The translations under genes were made by a program, and so were the position numbers. A DNA stretch of 64,000 nt, taken from Eulemur rufifrons. Its lineage: Eukaryota; Chordata; Mammalia; Primates; Lemuridae. Within the stretch, counting starts at the first letter, position 1. Each line of letters starts with the position of its first letter. Of the stretch, positions 38,021 through 49,930 are shown in pieces. Under the pieces are notes generated by a model. The model had not been told where the DNA came from and ran no database searches. It worked only from the letters and a program-made list of their open reading frames with translations. The stretch is taken from assembly GCF_041146395.1 (NCBI RefSeq), contig NC_091006.1, positions 3,726,001-3,790,000 of the forward strand. The letters run 5' to 3'.

Positions 38021-39589
38021 TGGGATGAGATTTACCATATGAGGTATCGACATGTAGTGGAGTAGGGAGAAAAATTACAATCATGAACAAGAATGGCAAA
38101 GGCATGAACATTTATTAGGAATCACTAAGCTGCCATTTATTTTGTCACAACTAGGCTTGCAGGGGGGAAGTGGCGAACACCCCAGCGCAAATGCCTAGAT
38201 GCAGGGGTGAGTCCAAAACTTTTAACAACCTGACCAGCACAGCCACCAACTGGTCAGCACGTCCTGGCCAATGACCAGTCCCGCCCAGGCAGGTGAAGGG
38301 CAAATCTGCAGAGAAGTGAGCTTACGCTTTGTCCCAAAGGATAACTGAAGTGCCTTACAGGCAGGTAGCCTTCCTGCTTTTGTTTTACAGAAGCCCGAGC
38401 TCCTTGAGGAGATAATATTAGACGGGGAGGGGAGAGGAGAGGGGAAGAGAGTCGAATCTGTGGGGTCGGGCAGGGCACAGACAGAGCACAATTTGCCCAT
38501 CTGGGGAGGTACAGAGTCAGCTGGGGCCACAGGCAGCAGGGAATGCTAGGTCTCAGTGGGAGGCCCCAGCTTGGTGTACCCCAAGAGGCCAGAGCCTGGG
38601 CCCCGGGCTGCCAGTGTTGCTAAGATCCCAGGGCCAAGCTCATGACGAAACAAGAGAACTACCCACCTTGAAGGAAGCAGCTGGCGTGGTTAGGAGGCTC
38701 TTGGGGTGATTGTGATGGACTGAAGATGGGCATCTTGCCCCACTGTCCAGGCACCAAGGAAGCCTCCAGATTCCCGTGAGACACTCCATTCCTACTCCCC
38801 AGGAGGCTGGGATCAAATTGCCTCCAACCCAGTCATGTGGGAATTCAGAATCCAATTTATTTTGATTTAAAGGGAATAAAGGGAAGCTTCATTTCTTGCA
38901 CACGGGGGTCTGTGGGCGAAGATGAATAGCCTTCACAGAGGTTTTGGAGCCCCCTAGTCATTTATTTATGGAGCAAAACTGGACAGGGGGAGCAGAAGAG
39001 AAGATGTTCGATGGGGGCTGTGATTTTATAGCTCTCCAAAGGCAGTTTCCTTCATTACACAAATAATCTTTTCGCTCCTGCTATAAGCAGCCTCTGGACT
39101 GGCTGCTGGCAACGTAAACTTAACGAGGACACAGGCCCTGCCATTAGGGACATCAGTCTGGAGAAAGAGGCAGATGTGCCCACAAATGATTTCTGAACTC
39201 CTCATGGCCAAAAGAGAAACAATTCAAGAATTGAATGTGTCACTGTTCATTTGAGGAGACCCTTCCTGCTTGGTCGATGGTCAGTAACAAAGCACCACCA
39301 CCCAGAAAGAAATGCAAAATTGTAAGCTAAAGTTTCAAGGACATAAACAGACTCGGGGGTATGTCTGGATAATTCAGTTCAATTCAGTGCTAGTTACAGC
39401 ACCTCATACCGGGAACCCTGCTCTCTAAGGGCCTCTCTAACCTACAAATATCATGAAATTACAGGGAAACTCCAGGATCCCCTAACAAACAGTGAACAAT
39501 GGAAGATTAGGACCTAAAAGTCTTACACGGATTGTAAAAGACAAATAAAAACAGTCTACATGGAAAAGGTGTGTGCTTTAAAAACTATC
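38021..39589. other. Low-copy, partly GC-rich sequence
   Basis: A GC-richer block (about 38150-38860) contains opposed open frames up to 102 codons without recognisable domains. Part of it could be an old LTR (a purine-rich TTTATTTTGATTTAAAGGGAATAAAGGG near 38848), but I cannot name it. No gene is called. Confidence 0.35.
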
Positions 39590-41060
39590 TAAGATTGCTG
39601 GGCCCAATGTAGGGGACAAGAATAAAGGTGGAAGAGGATGAAGAGGAGATTGGAGGGGTGGCAGATGGAAGGCATCTGGCATACTCTTCCTCCTGAGCCC
39701 CCAGGGAAAGGACAGTAAGAGAATGGAAGAGATTTGCTCCCACACTATGAAGAGAACAGGAGAGGGATCATAGGCGGACCAGAGAGTTCTGCAAAGTTTG
39801 GTTGAAAGGAACGACGGATGTGAGCTAGCTGAAGCAGTAGGGCAGAGAAATTCACAGCTCGAACGCAGGTGGAGGGCCTGCACCTGAGAGTAGGAAACTA
39901 GCGTGAGAGGTCCTAGACTCAGAATCGTCAAGCTCGACAACCACAGAGTGAGCAGTAGGACTGGAAATAGTGGAAATAATTAAAGGGTCTATATTTGGAA
40001 TAGTCAACCCTGCCACAGTTCTCCTCAATTTCATATGCAGAAGAGCTAGCAGCCAGGTATGGATTCTGCCCTTGGCACATGGGCGTAATATCAGTCTTCA
40101 AGGTAAAAGGGTCTTTCAAAGGCTGAGCAAGCTGACTGTAAAAAGGGCCCAACCTAAATACGCCCTTGTGAAATTTCCGAATACCAAGACAAGACCCCTG
40201 AAAGAAAAAGTCAGCTCTAAAAAACAAAAGAATCAGGTCCAGATTAGATTTCTCGTGAGCAATACCAGATGCTGGAAGACAATGGAATGTGACCTGCAGA
40301 TTTCTGAGGGGAATTTAGTTTATACCTAGAATTCTATACCCAGCCAAATGATTAATCAAGTTTGAGGGCAAAATGAAGGCAGTTTTCAGATATGCAAACA
40401 CTCGGAAGTCTTCCCTCTCACATACCCCTTCTCTAGGAGTTACTCAAGGACTTAGTCCTGCATTACAGGAGTCTAGAAGACGTGGAAGAAGACATGGAAC
40501 TTAGGGAGCAGGAAGGAAGCAGAATGTCAGTTGTACAGCAGCCGGAAAAGCCACTAGCCCTGCCTGGAGTGGGAAGACAGCTGGCATAAGAAGGGAGGTC
40601 TCCAGAGGACAAAATGGGCATGGGGACTCCATAGGAGAGTATGACTGAGCTTTGCAACAACTGAGGGTATGAAAATCCCCAGGCTGCCAGCCACAAAAGG
40701 AACGACATCTAGAAACTCCAGGAAAAACTAATAACTGCACAATAAAGTCATAACAAAATGTTGCGAAATCAGGGCAGGTTTAAGCAGAAGTCAGTGGGAC
40801 TTGAAAAAAGAAGTTCTAAGTTCTGGGGAAGTTCTGAGTTCTAAGTAATGGAGAAAATAACCTGGAAGGTATTAGTGATACAATGAAGAAAATATGTTTC
40901 TTCTCTCATCAAGAACAAAAAAGGGTAAACAGCAAAGGGGATGGGAGATGTTATACAAGAAAGGTATCCTCTAAATATAACATAGAAAGTACAATATGAT
41001 TATGAGCAATTAGTTAAGTGTAAGAACAAATTATTTTGGACAATCTTCCGGAAGAAGCAC
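39590..41060 (+). mobile_element. HAL1 or L1M ORF1-region fragment
   Basis: The core text (GACAATGGAATGTGACCTGC, CTAGAATTCTATACCCAGCC, TTGAGGGCAAAATGAAGGCAG, TTTCAGATATGCAAACACTCGGAAG) is typical of the ORF1 region of HAL1 and old L1M elements. The flanks are less certain, so the edges are approximate. A 119-codon open frame (39970-40329) within it has no intact function. Confidence 0.6.
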
Positions 41061-41149
41061 AGGAATGGGGACTTAGAAATTGTTGGAAAGGAAGGTAATC
41101 ATCATCTCTTCTTGGCCTTGGAGCAAACAGTACTCTTTATAATGTACAT

Positions 41150-41274
41150 GCACTTGCTACCTGTAACTCTGCCCAGAAATCCACAGGGCTTATTCCCTTA
41201 CCTCCTTCAGAGCTTCTCTCAAATATCACCTTTTAGAGAGAGCCCTCCTGACCATTCTGTCTAAACTGCAAAAT

Positions 41275-41305
<31 letters not shown>

Positions 41306-41530
41306 AACCCCTCTTCCTAGCTTAATTTTTTTACTTAAGCGCAGTCAGCCTACTATATATTTTGTTTCTTCATCTTGTGTTTTCTGTCTCCTCCCACGAG
41401 GAAGTATGTTCCATGAGGGCAAGGATTTTCTGCTACAGTGTTCACCATGGTTTCCCCAGCACCAAGGACAGGGACTCACTCATGGTAGGTCTTCAAGAAA
41501 CATTTGTTGAATTAATAAATGTTGGATAAG
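41150..41530 (+). mobile_element. L2 LINE 3' end
   Basis: L2 order is clear: CAGAGCTTCTCTCAAATATCACC, AGAGAGAGCCCTCCTGACC, GTATGTTCCATGAGGGCAAGG, CACCATGGTTTCCCCAGCACC and the typical end CATGGTAGGTCTTCAAGAAACATTTGTTGAAT. A (CA)n tract lies inside it. Confidence 0.85.
41274..41302. repeat. (AC)n microsatellite
   Basis: Fourteen AC units lie within the L2 fragment and are likely to be length-polymorphic. Confidence 0.95.
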
Positions 41531-41787
41531 GTTGCATAAGCCATAATTTATGTGTTTATGTGACAGAAAGTAAATGTCATTATACTTGTCAATGTAAAAA
41601 TAAAGGCACAGCTCACAGAAGTTTGGAGATGGGAAGCCAAAAAATAAAAAAGGGAGAAGGAAAGTAGGAGTGCTAATATTCTCAGTTTACTATGTAGGTA
41701 ATCAAAATACTGTCCAGAGTTGAAGAAATAAGAAGTAGAGGTTTAATGAGGTTATGTAAAGTCACATAGGTAATAATTAAAATAACC
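41531..41787. other. AT-rich low-copy sequence
   Basis: Nothing recognisable beyond the Alu target site at its right edge. Confidence 0.35.
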
Positions 41788-42125
41788 AGCCTGGCACGGT
41801 GGCTCACACCTGTAATCCTAGCACTCTGGGAGGCCGAGGCGGGCGCATTGTTTGAGCTCAGGAGTTCGGGACCAGCCTGAGCAAGAGCGAGACCCGTCTC
41901 TACTAAACAAATAGAAAGAAATTAGCTGGACAACTAAAAATATATAGCAAAAATTAGCCAGGCATGGTGATGCATGCCTGTAATCCCAGCTACCCGGGAG
42001 GCTGAGGCAGGAGGATTGCTTGAGCCCAGGAGTTTGAGGTTGCTGTGAGCTAGACTGATGCCATGGCACTCACTCTAGCCTGGGCAACAGAGTGAGACTC
42101 TGACTCAAAAGAAAAAAAAAAAAAG
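41788..42125 (+). mobile_element. Strepsirrhine-type Alu
   Basis: A full dimer starts AGCCTGGCACGGTGGC and carries a shortened linker (CAACTAAAAATATATAGC). The right arm reads GTGAGCTAGACTGATGCC. The 13-bp target duplication AATTAAAATAACC is perfect at 41775-41787 and 42126-42138. Confidence 0.97.
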
Positions 42126-42159
42126 AATTAAAATAACCAAAAATAATGATGTAACTATA

Positions 42160-45100
42160 CAGGTATGAGTGAGTCCGAGAAGGTGAAAGCCATATAAATT
42201 GAGTCAATTTTTATCTCAACTTCAATGTAGCAAAATGCTACTAGATAATTTTAAAGTTGAGACATTTAGAAATATAACATAAGCATAGTATTTAAAGGAT
42301 GGCAATAAACTCAAAGACCTTATACTAGAAATAAAGACAATTGCTGTGAAATTGTGGTTTCAATAATGAAAGACAACATTGCATCAAACTAATACTTCTA
42401 TAGATAGTAATTATAAACTCTGGACAAAATATAAACAACTATTTGAAGGGTCTAGAAAGTGACCCAAAGCAGACACAAAGAGGAGAAGATTCAGCCCTCA
42501 AAAGAAGGCATTCCCTAGTCTGGAATACGTGGAGCAGCTAAAACTGAAACAGAAAGTCTGAGCTGGCTTGAAGTGTGAGAGTTTGAAGCAGCCAGAGAAG
42601 TTGAAAAGCAAGGGGAAAAAACTCAGGAAAAAAGGAGCCCTGGAATAAGGAGTCACCAAATTTGCACATAAACTCCCCTCAGATCCTTAGCTGACCCTGA
42701 ACTGGGCATATGCAGAGAAATCCTAAGGAGCCTACTGGAAAGCAACAGCTGGAAGACTTAAAAACTTGAGCAGTGATTTCAGCTGTCACCCACCGCAGGA
42801 GAGACAGTTTAGACCTGGAATCCTGCCAAGTTAGAGGGACTTTGTAAACGCTCAAGCTTTCCATTAAAACCACAGCAGGCCTATGCTTTAGCAGCAAGGC
42901 TATGTCCCAGGACTAAGGGTTTACCCCAAGACTAGGGGAAAAACTGAAATACACTCACCCTAACAACATGAAGAATGAAGAATCCTCAAGTTCAACGTGA
43001 TTTGCCACTAATTAGACTGCTTGATAGAACAAAAAGAAACACTCTTCGGAAAACTATAACAGAATCCAGAGTTCCTACAATGTATCATGTAAAATGTCCA
43101 GTATACAATAGAAAAAAAAAACTTTATACATACCAACAGGAAAATATGACCAATAGTCATGGGGAAAAAATCCACTCAATAAAAATAAAACCCAAGATGA
43201 TACAGATGTTGAAATTAATAAACAAGGACTTTAAAGCAGCTGTTAAAATGTTCACAGAATTTTTTTAAGTTTCAGCAAGAAATAAAAATTACAGAAATTT
43301 TAGAACTGAAAAGTGCAATATCTGAAATGAAAAATTTACTGAATAATTTTGACAATAGATTAGATACGGCAGAAGGGAAGGTAGACATACTTTAAGATGA
43401 ATCAATAGAAATTATCCAGTATGGAGAACAGAGATAAAAAGTTAAAAAAAAAAAGTCTCAATGAATTCTGAAAGAATATCAAGTGGTCTAACAATATGTG
43501 TGATTGAAGTCCTATAAGGAGAGGCCAAGGAAAAGAAAAATATTTGCAAAAGTAATGCTCAAAAATCTCCCAAATTTGGTAGAACAAACAAAGCTTACAA
43601 ATTCAAGAAGCTTGGAATACACCAAGAGTAATGAATACAAAGAAAATCACATTTATTCCCATAATAATCAAACTGCTGGAAGCTAAATCTTAAAAAAAAA
43701 AATAATAATGTTGAAAGCAGCCAGAGGGAAGAAAAGAGACACATTACACACAGAGTACAAAGATAAAAAAAAAGATCACTGATGTCTCCTAAGAAATAAT
43801 GGGGGCCAATTGACAATGGAATGACATCTCTAAAGTGTTGAAGACAAATATTGTCAACAGTGAATTCTATATTCAGTGAAAAAACCCTCCCAAGATGAGA
43901 CAGACTAAAGATATTTTCAGATAAATAAAAGCTAAAATAATTTGTCACCACTGGACTTGTATTACAAGAAATGCCGAAAGAAGTTCTTCGGGCTAAAGGA
44001 AGCTGACACCAGATGGGAGCTTGAATCCACAGGAATAAAGAATACTAAAAATGGGAAGTAACTGGGTAAACATGCCCAGGCTTTTTTCTTCTCATAATTT
44101 GCTTTTAAAAATGACTATTTAAAGCAAAATAATATCACTGTAAGGTGGAGCTTATAAAGTATGCAGAAATACAAGATATGATGACAACAGTGGCACAAAG
44201 GCCGGGGTGGAGGGGGCAGATAATGGACCGATTCTATTGCAAGGGTACTGCATTTGTGCAGTGCGCAGCATGAACTGTGAAGTGGAAAGTATCAGGTGTG
44301 AGATGAGAAGTGATAGGAGTGAAATTTTCAGAGAGAAATGATATAATATAATTCTAAATAAGCTCTGGTAAGTCCAGAATGCATACTACTAGTTTTAGAC
44401 CAACCATTAAAAAATAAAACCAGGTATAGCTAAAAAACCAATAGAGGAAATAAAATGAAATCCAAAAAATATTCAATTAATCCAAAAGAAGGCAAAATAG
44501 AAGGATCAAGCAGGGCAGAGGAAGAAAACAAAACAAACAAGGTGGTAGACTTATACTCAACCACACCAGTAATTGCATTAACTGTAATTGATGTATATAC
44601 TTCAATTAAAAGGCAAAGAATGTCAGACTATACAAAAGCAAAATCCAACCATATACTACCTATATAAAATATATTTTCAATATAAAAGTAAAGTGTGGTT
44701 GAAAGTAAAAGTGTAGAAAGATACATACCATGCACACAGTAAGGATAAGAAGGCTACCGTGGCTGTTTTAATAGCAGAAAAGTAGACTTCAAGACAATGA
44801 GTATTACTAGAGATAAAGTGGAATATTCCATAATGATAAAAGAGTAATTCATTGGGAAGATATGATTATACTAAATGGGTGTGTACCTAATAACAGAGCT
44901 GCAAAATAGATGAAGCAAACGAATAGAAGTAAAGGGGGAGGTCAACAACCCTACAATCATAGTTAGATATTTTAATACCCTTCTCTCACTAACTGAGAAA
45001 ACAAGCAAACTGAAAATCTGAAAAGCACTATCAAACAACTTCATGTAATTCACACTGGCAGATCACTATCCTTGACAAATATAGAATGCACATTGTTTTC

Positions 45101-45617
45101 AAGTGTGTGTGCAATGTTTCACCAGGATGGCTGATCTAAAATCCACATAGAGATGCAAAGGACACAGAATAGCTAAAACAATCTGGAAAATGAAGAACTA
45201 AGTCGGAGGATTTTTACATTCTGATTTCAAAACTTACTCTAAAGCTCCCATAATCAAGACAGGGTGGTGCTGGCACAAGGTTAGATATTTAGATCCATGG
45301 AACAGAATGGAGGGTTAAGAAATAAGCCTGTACATTCATGGTCAACTGATTTTCGACAAGGGTGTCAAGACAATTCAACTGGGGAAAGGACAGTCTTTTC
45401 AACAAATGGTGCTGGGACAACTGGGTTAGCCACATGCAAAAGACTAAATTTGGACCCTTCCCTCCACCATACACAAAATTTAACTCAAAATAGATCACAG
45501 GCCCTAACGTAAGAGCTAAAACTGTAAAACTCTTCAAAGAAAACATAAATCTTCGTGGGTTTCTTAGATATCTCAAAAGCACAAGAGATAAAAGAAAAAA
45601 TCTGATCCGTTGGACTT
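42160..45617 (+). mobile_element. Long L1M element, 5' region through ORF2
   Basis: Recognisable blocks in order are an L1M 5' or early ORF1 stretch (GGACTTTAAAGCAGCTGTTAAAATG near 43227-43251), ORF1-region text (TTTTAGAACTGAAAAGTGCAATATC), and text around 43855-44040 (GTGAATTCTATATTCAGTG, TACAAGAAATGCCGAAAGAAG). An ORF2 start (44455-44667) contains VVDLYSTTPVIALTVIDVYT and SIKRQRMSDYTKAK, and ORF2 C-terminal text lies at 45120-45600 (GGTCAACTGATTTTCGACAAGG, CAAATGGTGCTGGGACAACTGG). Frames are broken throughout. The copy seems to continue beyond an inserted repeat at 45790. Confidence 0.8.
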
Positions 45618-45776
45618 CATTACTCCTTCTAGTGGACCTAAAATGTAACCATATTTTAGAACTATTTCACCTTTTCTGAAACAATAGTAAAAGATATTTC
45701 CATAACAATCACTCTGATCAGTGGCCTTCTGATGTTCATTACAGCGAATTGAATTAATTTTGCTTTCCTGTATAGC
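45618..45776 (+). repeat. Unclassified repeat, copy 1
   Basis: It begins CATTACTCCTTCTAGTGGACC, then TTTTCTGAAACAATAGTAAAAG, and ends near AATTTTGCTTTCCTGTATAGC. It aligns along its length to 46670-46820 in the same orientation. It interrupts the L1M text at its left (TTGGACTTCAT is where ORF2 text stops) and L1 3'UTR text resumes to its right. I cannot name the family. Confidence 0.65.
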
Positions 45777-45789
45777 ACGACAAGAAGGG

Positions 45790-45955
45790 GCACAAAGGCA
45801 TTTTCAGGGGTGATGGAAATGACCTGTATCTTGACGGTGGTGGTAGTTACAAAACTGTACCAATGTATCAAAACCAATTGGTTCAAAGCCTTCAAGTCTG
45901 TGTATGTATTTCACTGTCTGTAAATTTTACTTCAATAAAGATTTTATCTTATAAA
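45790..45955 (+). mobile_element. L1 3'UTR (end of the L1M)
   Basis: The words TCAGGGGTGATGGAAATGACCTGTATCTTGACGGTGGTGGTAG, AACTGTACCAATGTATCAAAACC and TGTAAATTTTACTTCAATAAAG match the ends of old L1 elements. It is probably the tail of the L1M at 42160, split by the unclassified repeat. Confidence 0.75.
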
Positions 45956-47935
45956 GTGATCACTCTGAGGAGTGGCATGAGAGGGGAAAATGAGCCCAGT
46001 GCTACCTTTTGGTGCTTCTTAAAATTTTTTAAAAGCATGTGTATAAATTTTTTTAAGCTCTTTAAGTTTTGAAAAATAAAGCACATTTCCAGTTTGAAGC
46101 TGCTTATTATCCTTGCTTCATAGAAGACAGAAGATGAGAAGAAACCTCCTATTTGAGATGGGATCATTTAGCATCAATAACATGGCTTCCCCACTTCCTT
46201 CCCTGAGACCCCAGAGTCAGAGCACTGGTCCAGAGAGACCACCAGGAGGGCCGGGGCAGGTTCTGAGTCAGAAGAAGACTTTCTCTTGAAAGCTGCAAAA
46301 GAAGTGAAGTTGTAATGATTTATTCCCTGTCGTGGGGCTACTGTACCAAACACAGAATCTCTGAAAAATGAAAGTCAGAATCTCAAAAGCTTCAGTTTTT
46401 GAATGCTAAAGCTTATTTGCATATCAATATTGCCTCAGGACAGTAAGCAGAATTAGAAAATTAAGGAACTACATTAGAAGGGAGAGAAAGAAGTAGGACA
46501 AATGCAGGGAAGTAGAGAGAGCCCCTCTGTCACCCAGCAACATTCATAAATAAAGAGCAAGATTCCAACCGCTGTGGCTGTTGAATTTTGATCATACCAT
46601 GACCACAAATTTATTTACTAATTCAATGACAAACAAATCTTTTTCATTAAAAAATACACGTCTGTATGGCATTACTCCCTCTAGTGGATGTAAAAATAAC
46701 CATGTTGATAAAATGTCATCTTTTTTGAAACAATAGTAGAAGAAATTTTCACAAGAATTATTCTGACCAGTGGTTATTTTAGTGGTCACGACAGTGACTT
46801 AATTTTGCTTTTACGTACAGGATGCTTTTTTCCCACATCCTCGCCTCTAAGAAAAAAGTACTTAACATTTATCAGAATAATTAAGTACTCATAAATCAGA
46901 AAATGATAGACATTTCAAACATTACTTACAAGGATAAAAATTTGAAAACTATTGAAGGTAGTACTACACTCAATATAAATCATAAATATTCCAAGAATTT
47001 CACAGTCACTTTTGAGTAACGTGCAACTGAGAGAGACATTTTAATAGCCTGTTCGCCCACAGAGTGTTCAAAATTGGGTTAGTGATCATTTTTAATAAGT
47101 AATAATTCAAGTTTCATATCTACTTATTTTATAAAGTAAATTTTCAAATATAGTGTGATTATTCATTAGACCTTCAAATCTCAAATGTTGCTTAGAAGTT
47201 TTTTGTGAACATTTTGTCATGCTGTGACTATATCTTATATTTGGGGGCATATATATAACACATAAATAACAAAATGACATGCTTTAGTTGGCTTGGCTTT
47301 TGAGTTTATCACAACTCAGTTAGTTAGTCACAGATCCCACAACTAGGGAACAGGCACCTAAAACGGATCAAAGATAATGATATTCAGTTGAGCAGATCTC
47401 TATAGCCTAATTCAAGTGAAATTTTAATAACTAGACAGCAAGCTCTGTTATTAGATGAGTCGGGACTGGTTTTACTATTGCAAATAACTGAACGGAGTTT
47501 CACATATCTTCTTAAAATGAAGAATTTGAAATGACAACACGTGTTAGAAGGGTGAGCTCTTACAGAAGTGAATTTAGGTAAAATATTGATGACAAGGTTT
47601 CCTATGTCTGGGAAATAACATTTAACAGCAAGCAAAGAGATACATTTCCCACCAAAATCTAATGCCACTGCCACCAACAACCCCACAGAGGCTCAGCTAC
47701 CTAAAATGGAAATGAAAATATAATGTATGGAAATATTTTCTTAGAAAAACTCCTTAAGGCTTCACATGTATTAATGTATTAGTTTGCAAACATTAAGATC
47801 AAAGCCAAAGCAACAAATACATCCTAAAAAGTTTTTCGTCAGATTTTTATTAACGATATACAAGTAGCAGGGCATAAAAAATTAATAGGCTCAAGCCTTG
47901 AAATGTCAAACCCAATGATCTCTACCCATGCTCAC
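45956..47935. other. AT-rich low-copy sequence with one repeat copy
   Basis: Apart from copy 2 of the unclassified repeat (46670-46820) I recognise no transposon or gene. A few open frames up to 100 codons (minus, 47384-47686) lack recognisable domains. Confidence 0.4.
46670..46820 (+). repeat. Unclassified repeat, copy 2
   Basis: It begins CATTACTCCCTCTAGTGGATG, then TTTTTTGAAACAATAGTAGAAG, and ends near AATTTTGCTTTTACGTACAG. It matches copy 1 at 45618 with many substitutions and small gaps, in direct orientation, about 1.05 kb apart. Confidence 0.65.
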
Positions 47936-47992
47936 CTCCTTTGCTTTTTGTTTCAGTCTTGCCGGCTCCGGGTCTTCTTGCCTTGAGCGACT
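47936..47992 (-). other. Candidate 57-nt cassette exon, unrecognised gene
   Basis: On the minus strand a long pyrimidine tract (CCTTTCTTTCTCC followed by T13) and AACCATGTAG precede base 47992, and GTGAGC follows base 47936 after AAAGGAG. The segment is exactly 57 nt. In one frame it is an open 19-residue unit, SRSRQEDPEPARLKQKAKE, highly charged and plausibly helical. Another frame is also open (SLKARRPGAGKTETKSKG), and the third has a stop. It contains three CpG sites in an AT-rich stretch, which suggests selection or youth. A length divisible by three fits a cassette exon. I do not recognise the protein. Confidence 0.4.
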
Positions 47993-48714
47993 CTACATGG
48001 TTAAAAAAAAAAAAAGGAGAAAGAAAGGTTAACAGATGGTTTAAGAGCCCCTCATCTGTTGCAGCAAGTTAAAAAATAGCAAAAGAAGAAGAATAGGATC
48101 CAAGGTGTCAAAAATGCAAGTCCTAAATTCATAGATGTGTCATTTCAAGCCTTTAGGCTTACCCAATAAACTGTTAAATATTCGGTTTTAAGTAAAATCT
48201 ACTGTAGGTTTAAAAAAAAAACCAATTTACTTATAATATTGCTAACTCCTAAGTTTAAAAATTAGTTTCTATTCTTTTTTCAGTATTTAAAATGCTGAAC
48301 TCTGTCCTTCTACCCTCTTTAGGCCACCTCTATAACTGTGTGTCCCCACATCTTTATTTCCAGGAAGCCCAGCTAACCCGTTAGAGAAGCGGCTACGACC
48401 AGGCAGACGTAGAAATGCGCAGCGTGCCAACCTTTCTGTCCCCAAATCTCTTGGACAATGAAATCAATCCTTAATTGCCAACAGTCCTTTGCACCACATC
48501 TATTTCAGAAATACACCAGCAACGTGAGGCAGGACCACGTCCTTCCGTGCTGGTTAGCACGGGCCAACATATAAAGGGCCTAAAGAGTATTTGAAGAAGA
48601 AAATAAAAAATTAATGATATTTGACTTGAAATTCCAAAAGAAAAATTTTGCCTGTTTCTCATCTAGATTGATTAGCCACACATTTTAAAGAGACAAAATG
48701 AAGAGTGACCAGAA
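47993..48714. other. Low-copy sequence next to the candidate exon
   Basis: No named repeat is present. On the plus strand a good-looking acceptor (CACATCTTTATTTCCAG before 48364) precedes a 31-codon open stretch ending in TGA, without a donor, so no exon is called there. Immediately right of the candidate exon is the T-rich (minus strand) tract. Confidence 0.35.
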
Positions 48715-49191
48715 ATGCATCTAAAGCCAAAATGTGTCTACATAAAGAGAACGGTGGCAGAGACAACCATCACGAGGACCTGGGCTGGGATGCTGACGCC
48801 AGCGCGGTGTCGTGATGGGAGAGGAGATAACTTCACCCTTTGCAGAAGAATGAGCTGCTGGGCTGGGGGCAGCTCCCACCACCGGGACAAGTGCCTGTCC
48901 CCAGTCCTGACTGCGGTGCTGGCCCCTGCCGCCCATCAGGCACACGACCGTCCCACAGCAGCTTTGGACATAGAAACTGCGCACTCTAGCTCCTCCTCCC
49001 TCAGACAGTCTGCAGTTACAAGATCCACTAGCCCAGCTGCTTATCTTGTGACCCCCTCCTTCTCGCCATCACCAAAGCCTTCTCGCTTTCTGTACGCAGC
49101 AAAGGGAAGAAGAAGAAAATGGAAAGAAAGTAGTCATGAAGGGAAACAAGTGAAGGCAGAAAAATGCACCGAAAATAAGTCATTATATTAA
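48715..49191 (+). other. Unrecognised 158-codon open frame, probably not coding
   Basis: The frame begins with ATG at 48715 and ends at 49191. The block is GC-richer than its surroundings. It is rich in Ser, Thr, Arg and Lys with no recognised domain, signal peptide or membrane segment, and the opposite strand has an 87-codon frame across part of it. The ATG context is unremarkable. It may be chance or an unrecognised old repeat. Confidence 0.15.
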
Positions 49192-49439
49192 TAATTCCTA
49201 GTTTTTTGGTGTGAGGAACTAGGTGAATGCTGGTGTCATTTCCCGAGGTGGGAAAAATCAGAGGAATGTGGGGAGTAACTCCAGAGCTTGTTTGGGGACA
49301 CGAGAAGCTTGCTGTATTAGAGCGTCGGGAGAAGAGGGCAAGTACACGGTTGTATACAGGTGTCAGAGACTCAGGGCGGGGTCCTGACTACAGACAGGAC
49401 CACTGTGAGTCGCCACTTATACGACACTTCCAGAAAAGG

Positions 49440-49672
49440 TAAACCCAGAGAGAGACAGAAAACAGGCTAGCGGTTGCCAGGGGCTTCGGAGAGGAGGGAA
49501 TGGTCATGGGGTTTCCTTTCCGGGTGAAGAAAATGTCTTGGAACTAGCTAGAGGTGACAGTGGCACAACATTGGGAATATATTAAATGCCACCAAATTGT
49601 ACATGTTAAAGTAAATAATGATTAATTTTATATTATGTGACTTGTGCCTCAATAAAAAAAAGTAAAATATTT
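49440..49672 (+). mobile_element. L1 3' end (L1ME/L1MB type)
   Basis: GGTTGCCAGGGGCTTCGGAGAGG, GGGTGAAGAAAATGTCTTGGAACTAG, GTGACAGTGGCACAACATTGGG, CACCAAATTGTACATGTTAAAG and GTGCCTCAATAAAAAAAAG match old L1 3'UTR ends in order. Confidence 0.85.
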
Positions 49673-49679
49673 CAGACAG

Positions 49680-49930
49680 GAGGAACACGTCTACGGCACA
49701 GCGGGGTGATTACAGTCAATAATAATGTCGTGTATATATATTTCAAAATACCTAAGAGTAAATTTCAAATGTATCATCATTAAAAACTGATACGTAAGAG
49801 AGGTGGTAGATACGTTAATTAGCTTGATTTCATCATTCCACATTGTCTACATCTATCAAAACATCACATTGTACCTCACAAATATATGCAATTATGATTT
49901 GTTGATCAAAAACAACATGCACAATAAAAA
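49680..49930 (+). mobile_element. Second L1 3' end (L1MA type)
   Basis: GATTACAGTCAATAATAATGTCG, TTCAAAATACCTAAGAGTAAATTTC, GTTAATTAGCTTGATTTCATCATTCC, ATCAAAACATCACATTGTACC and CAATTATGATTTGTTGATCAAAAAC follow the L1MA 3'UTR. It directly follows the preceding L1 tail in the same orientation. They are separate insertions. Confidence 0.85.

Noticed and set aside
48364..48460. Possible plus-strand exon after TTTATTTCCAG
   Set aside because: The acceptor looks good, but the only long frame (31 codons, Arg-rich) ends in TGA and no convincing donor follows.
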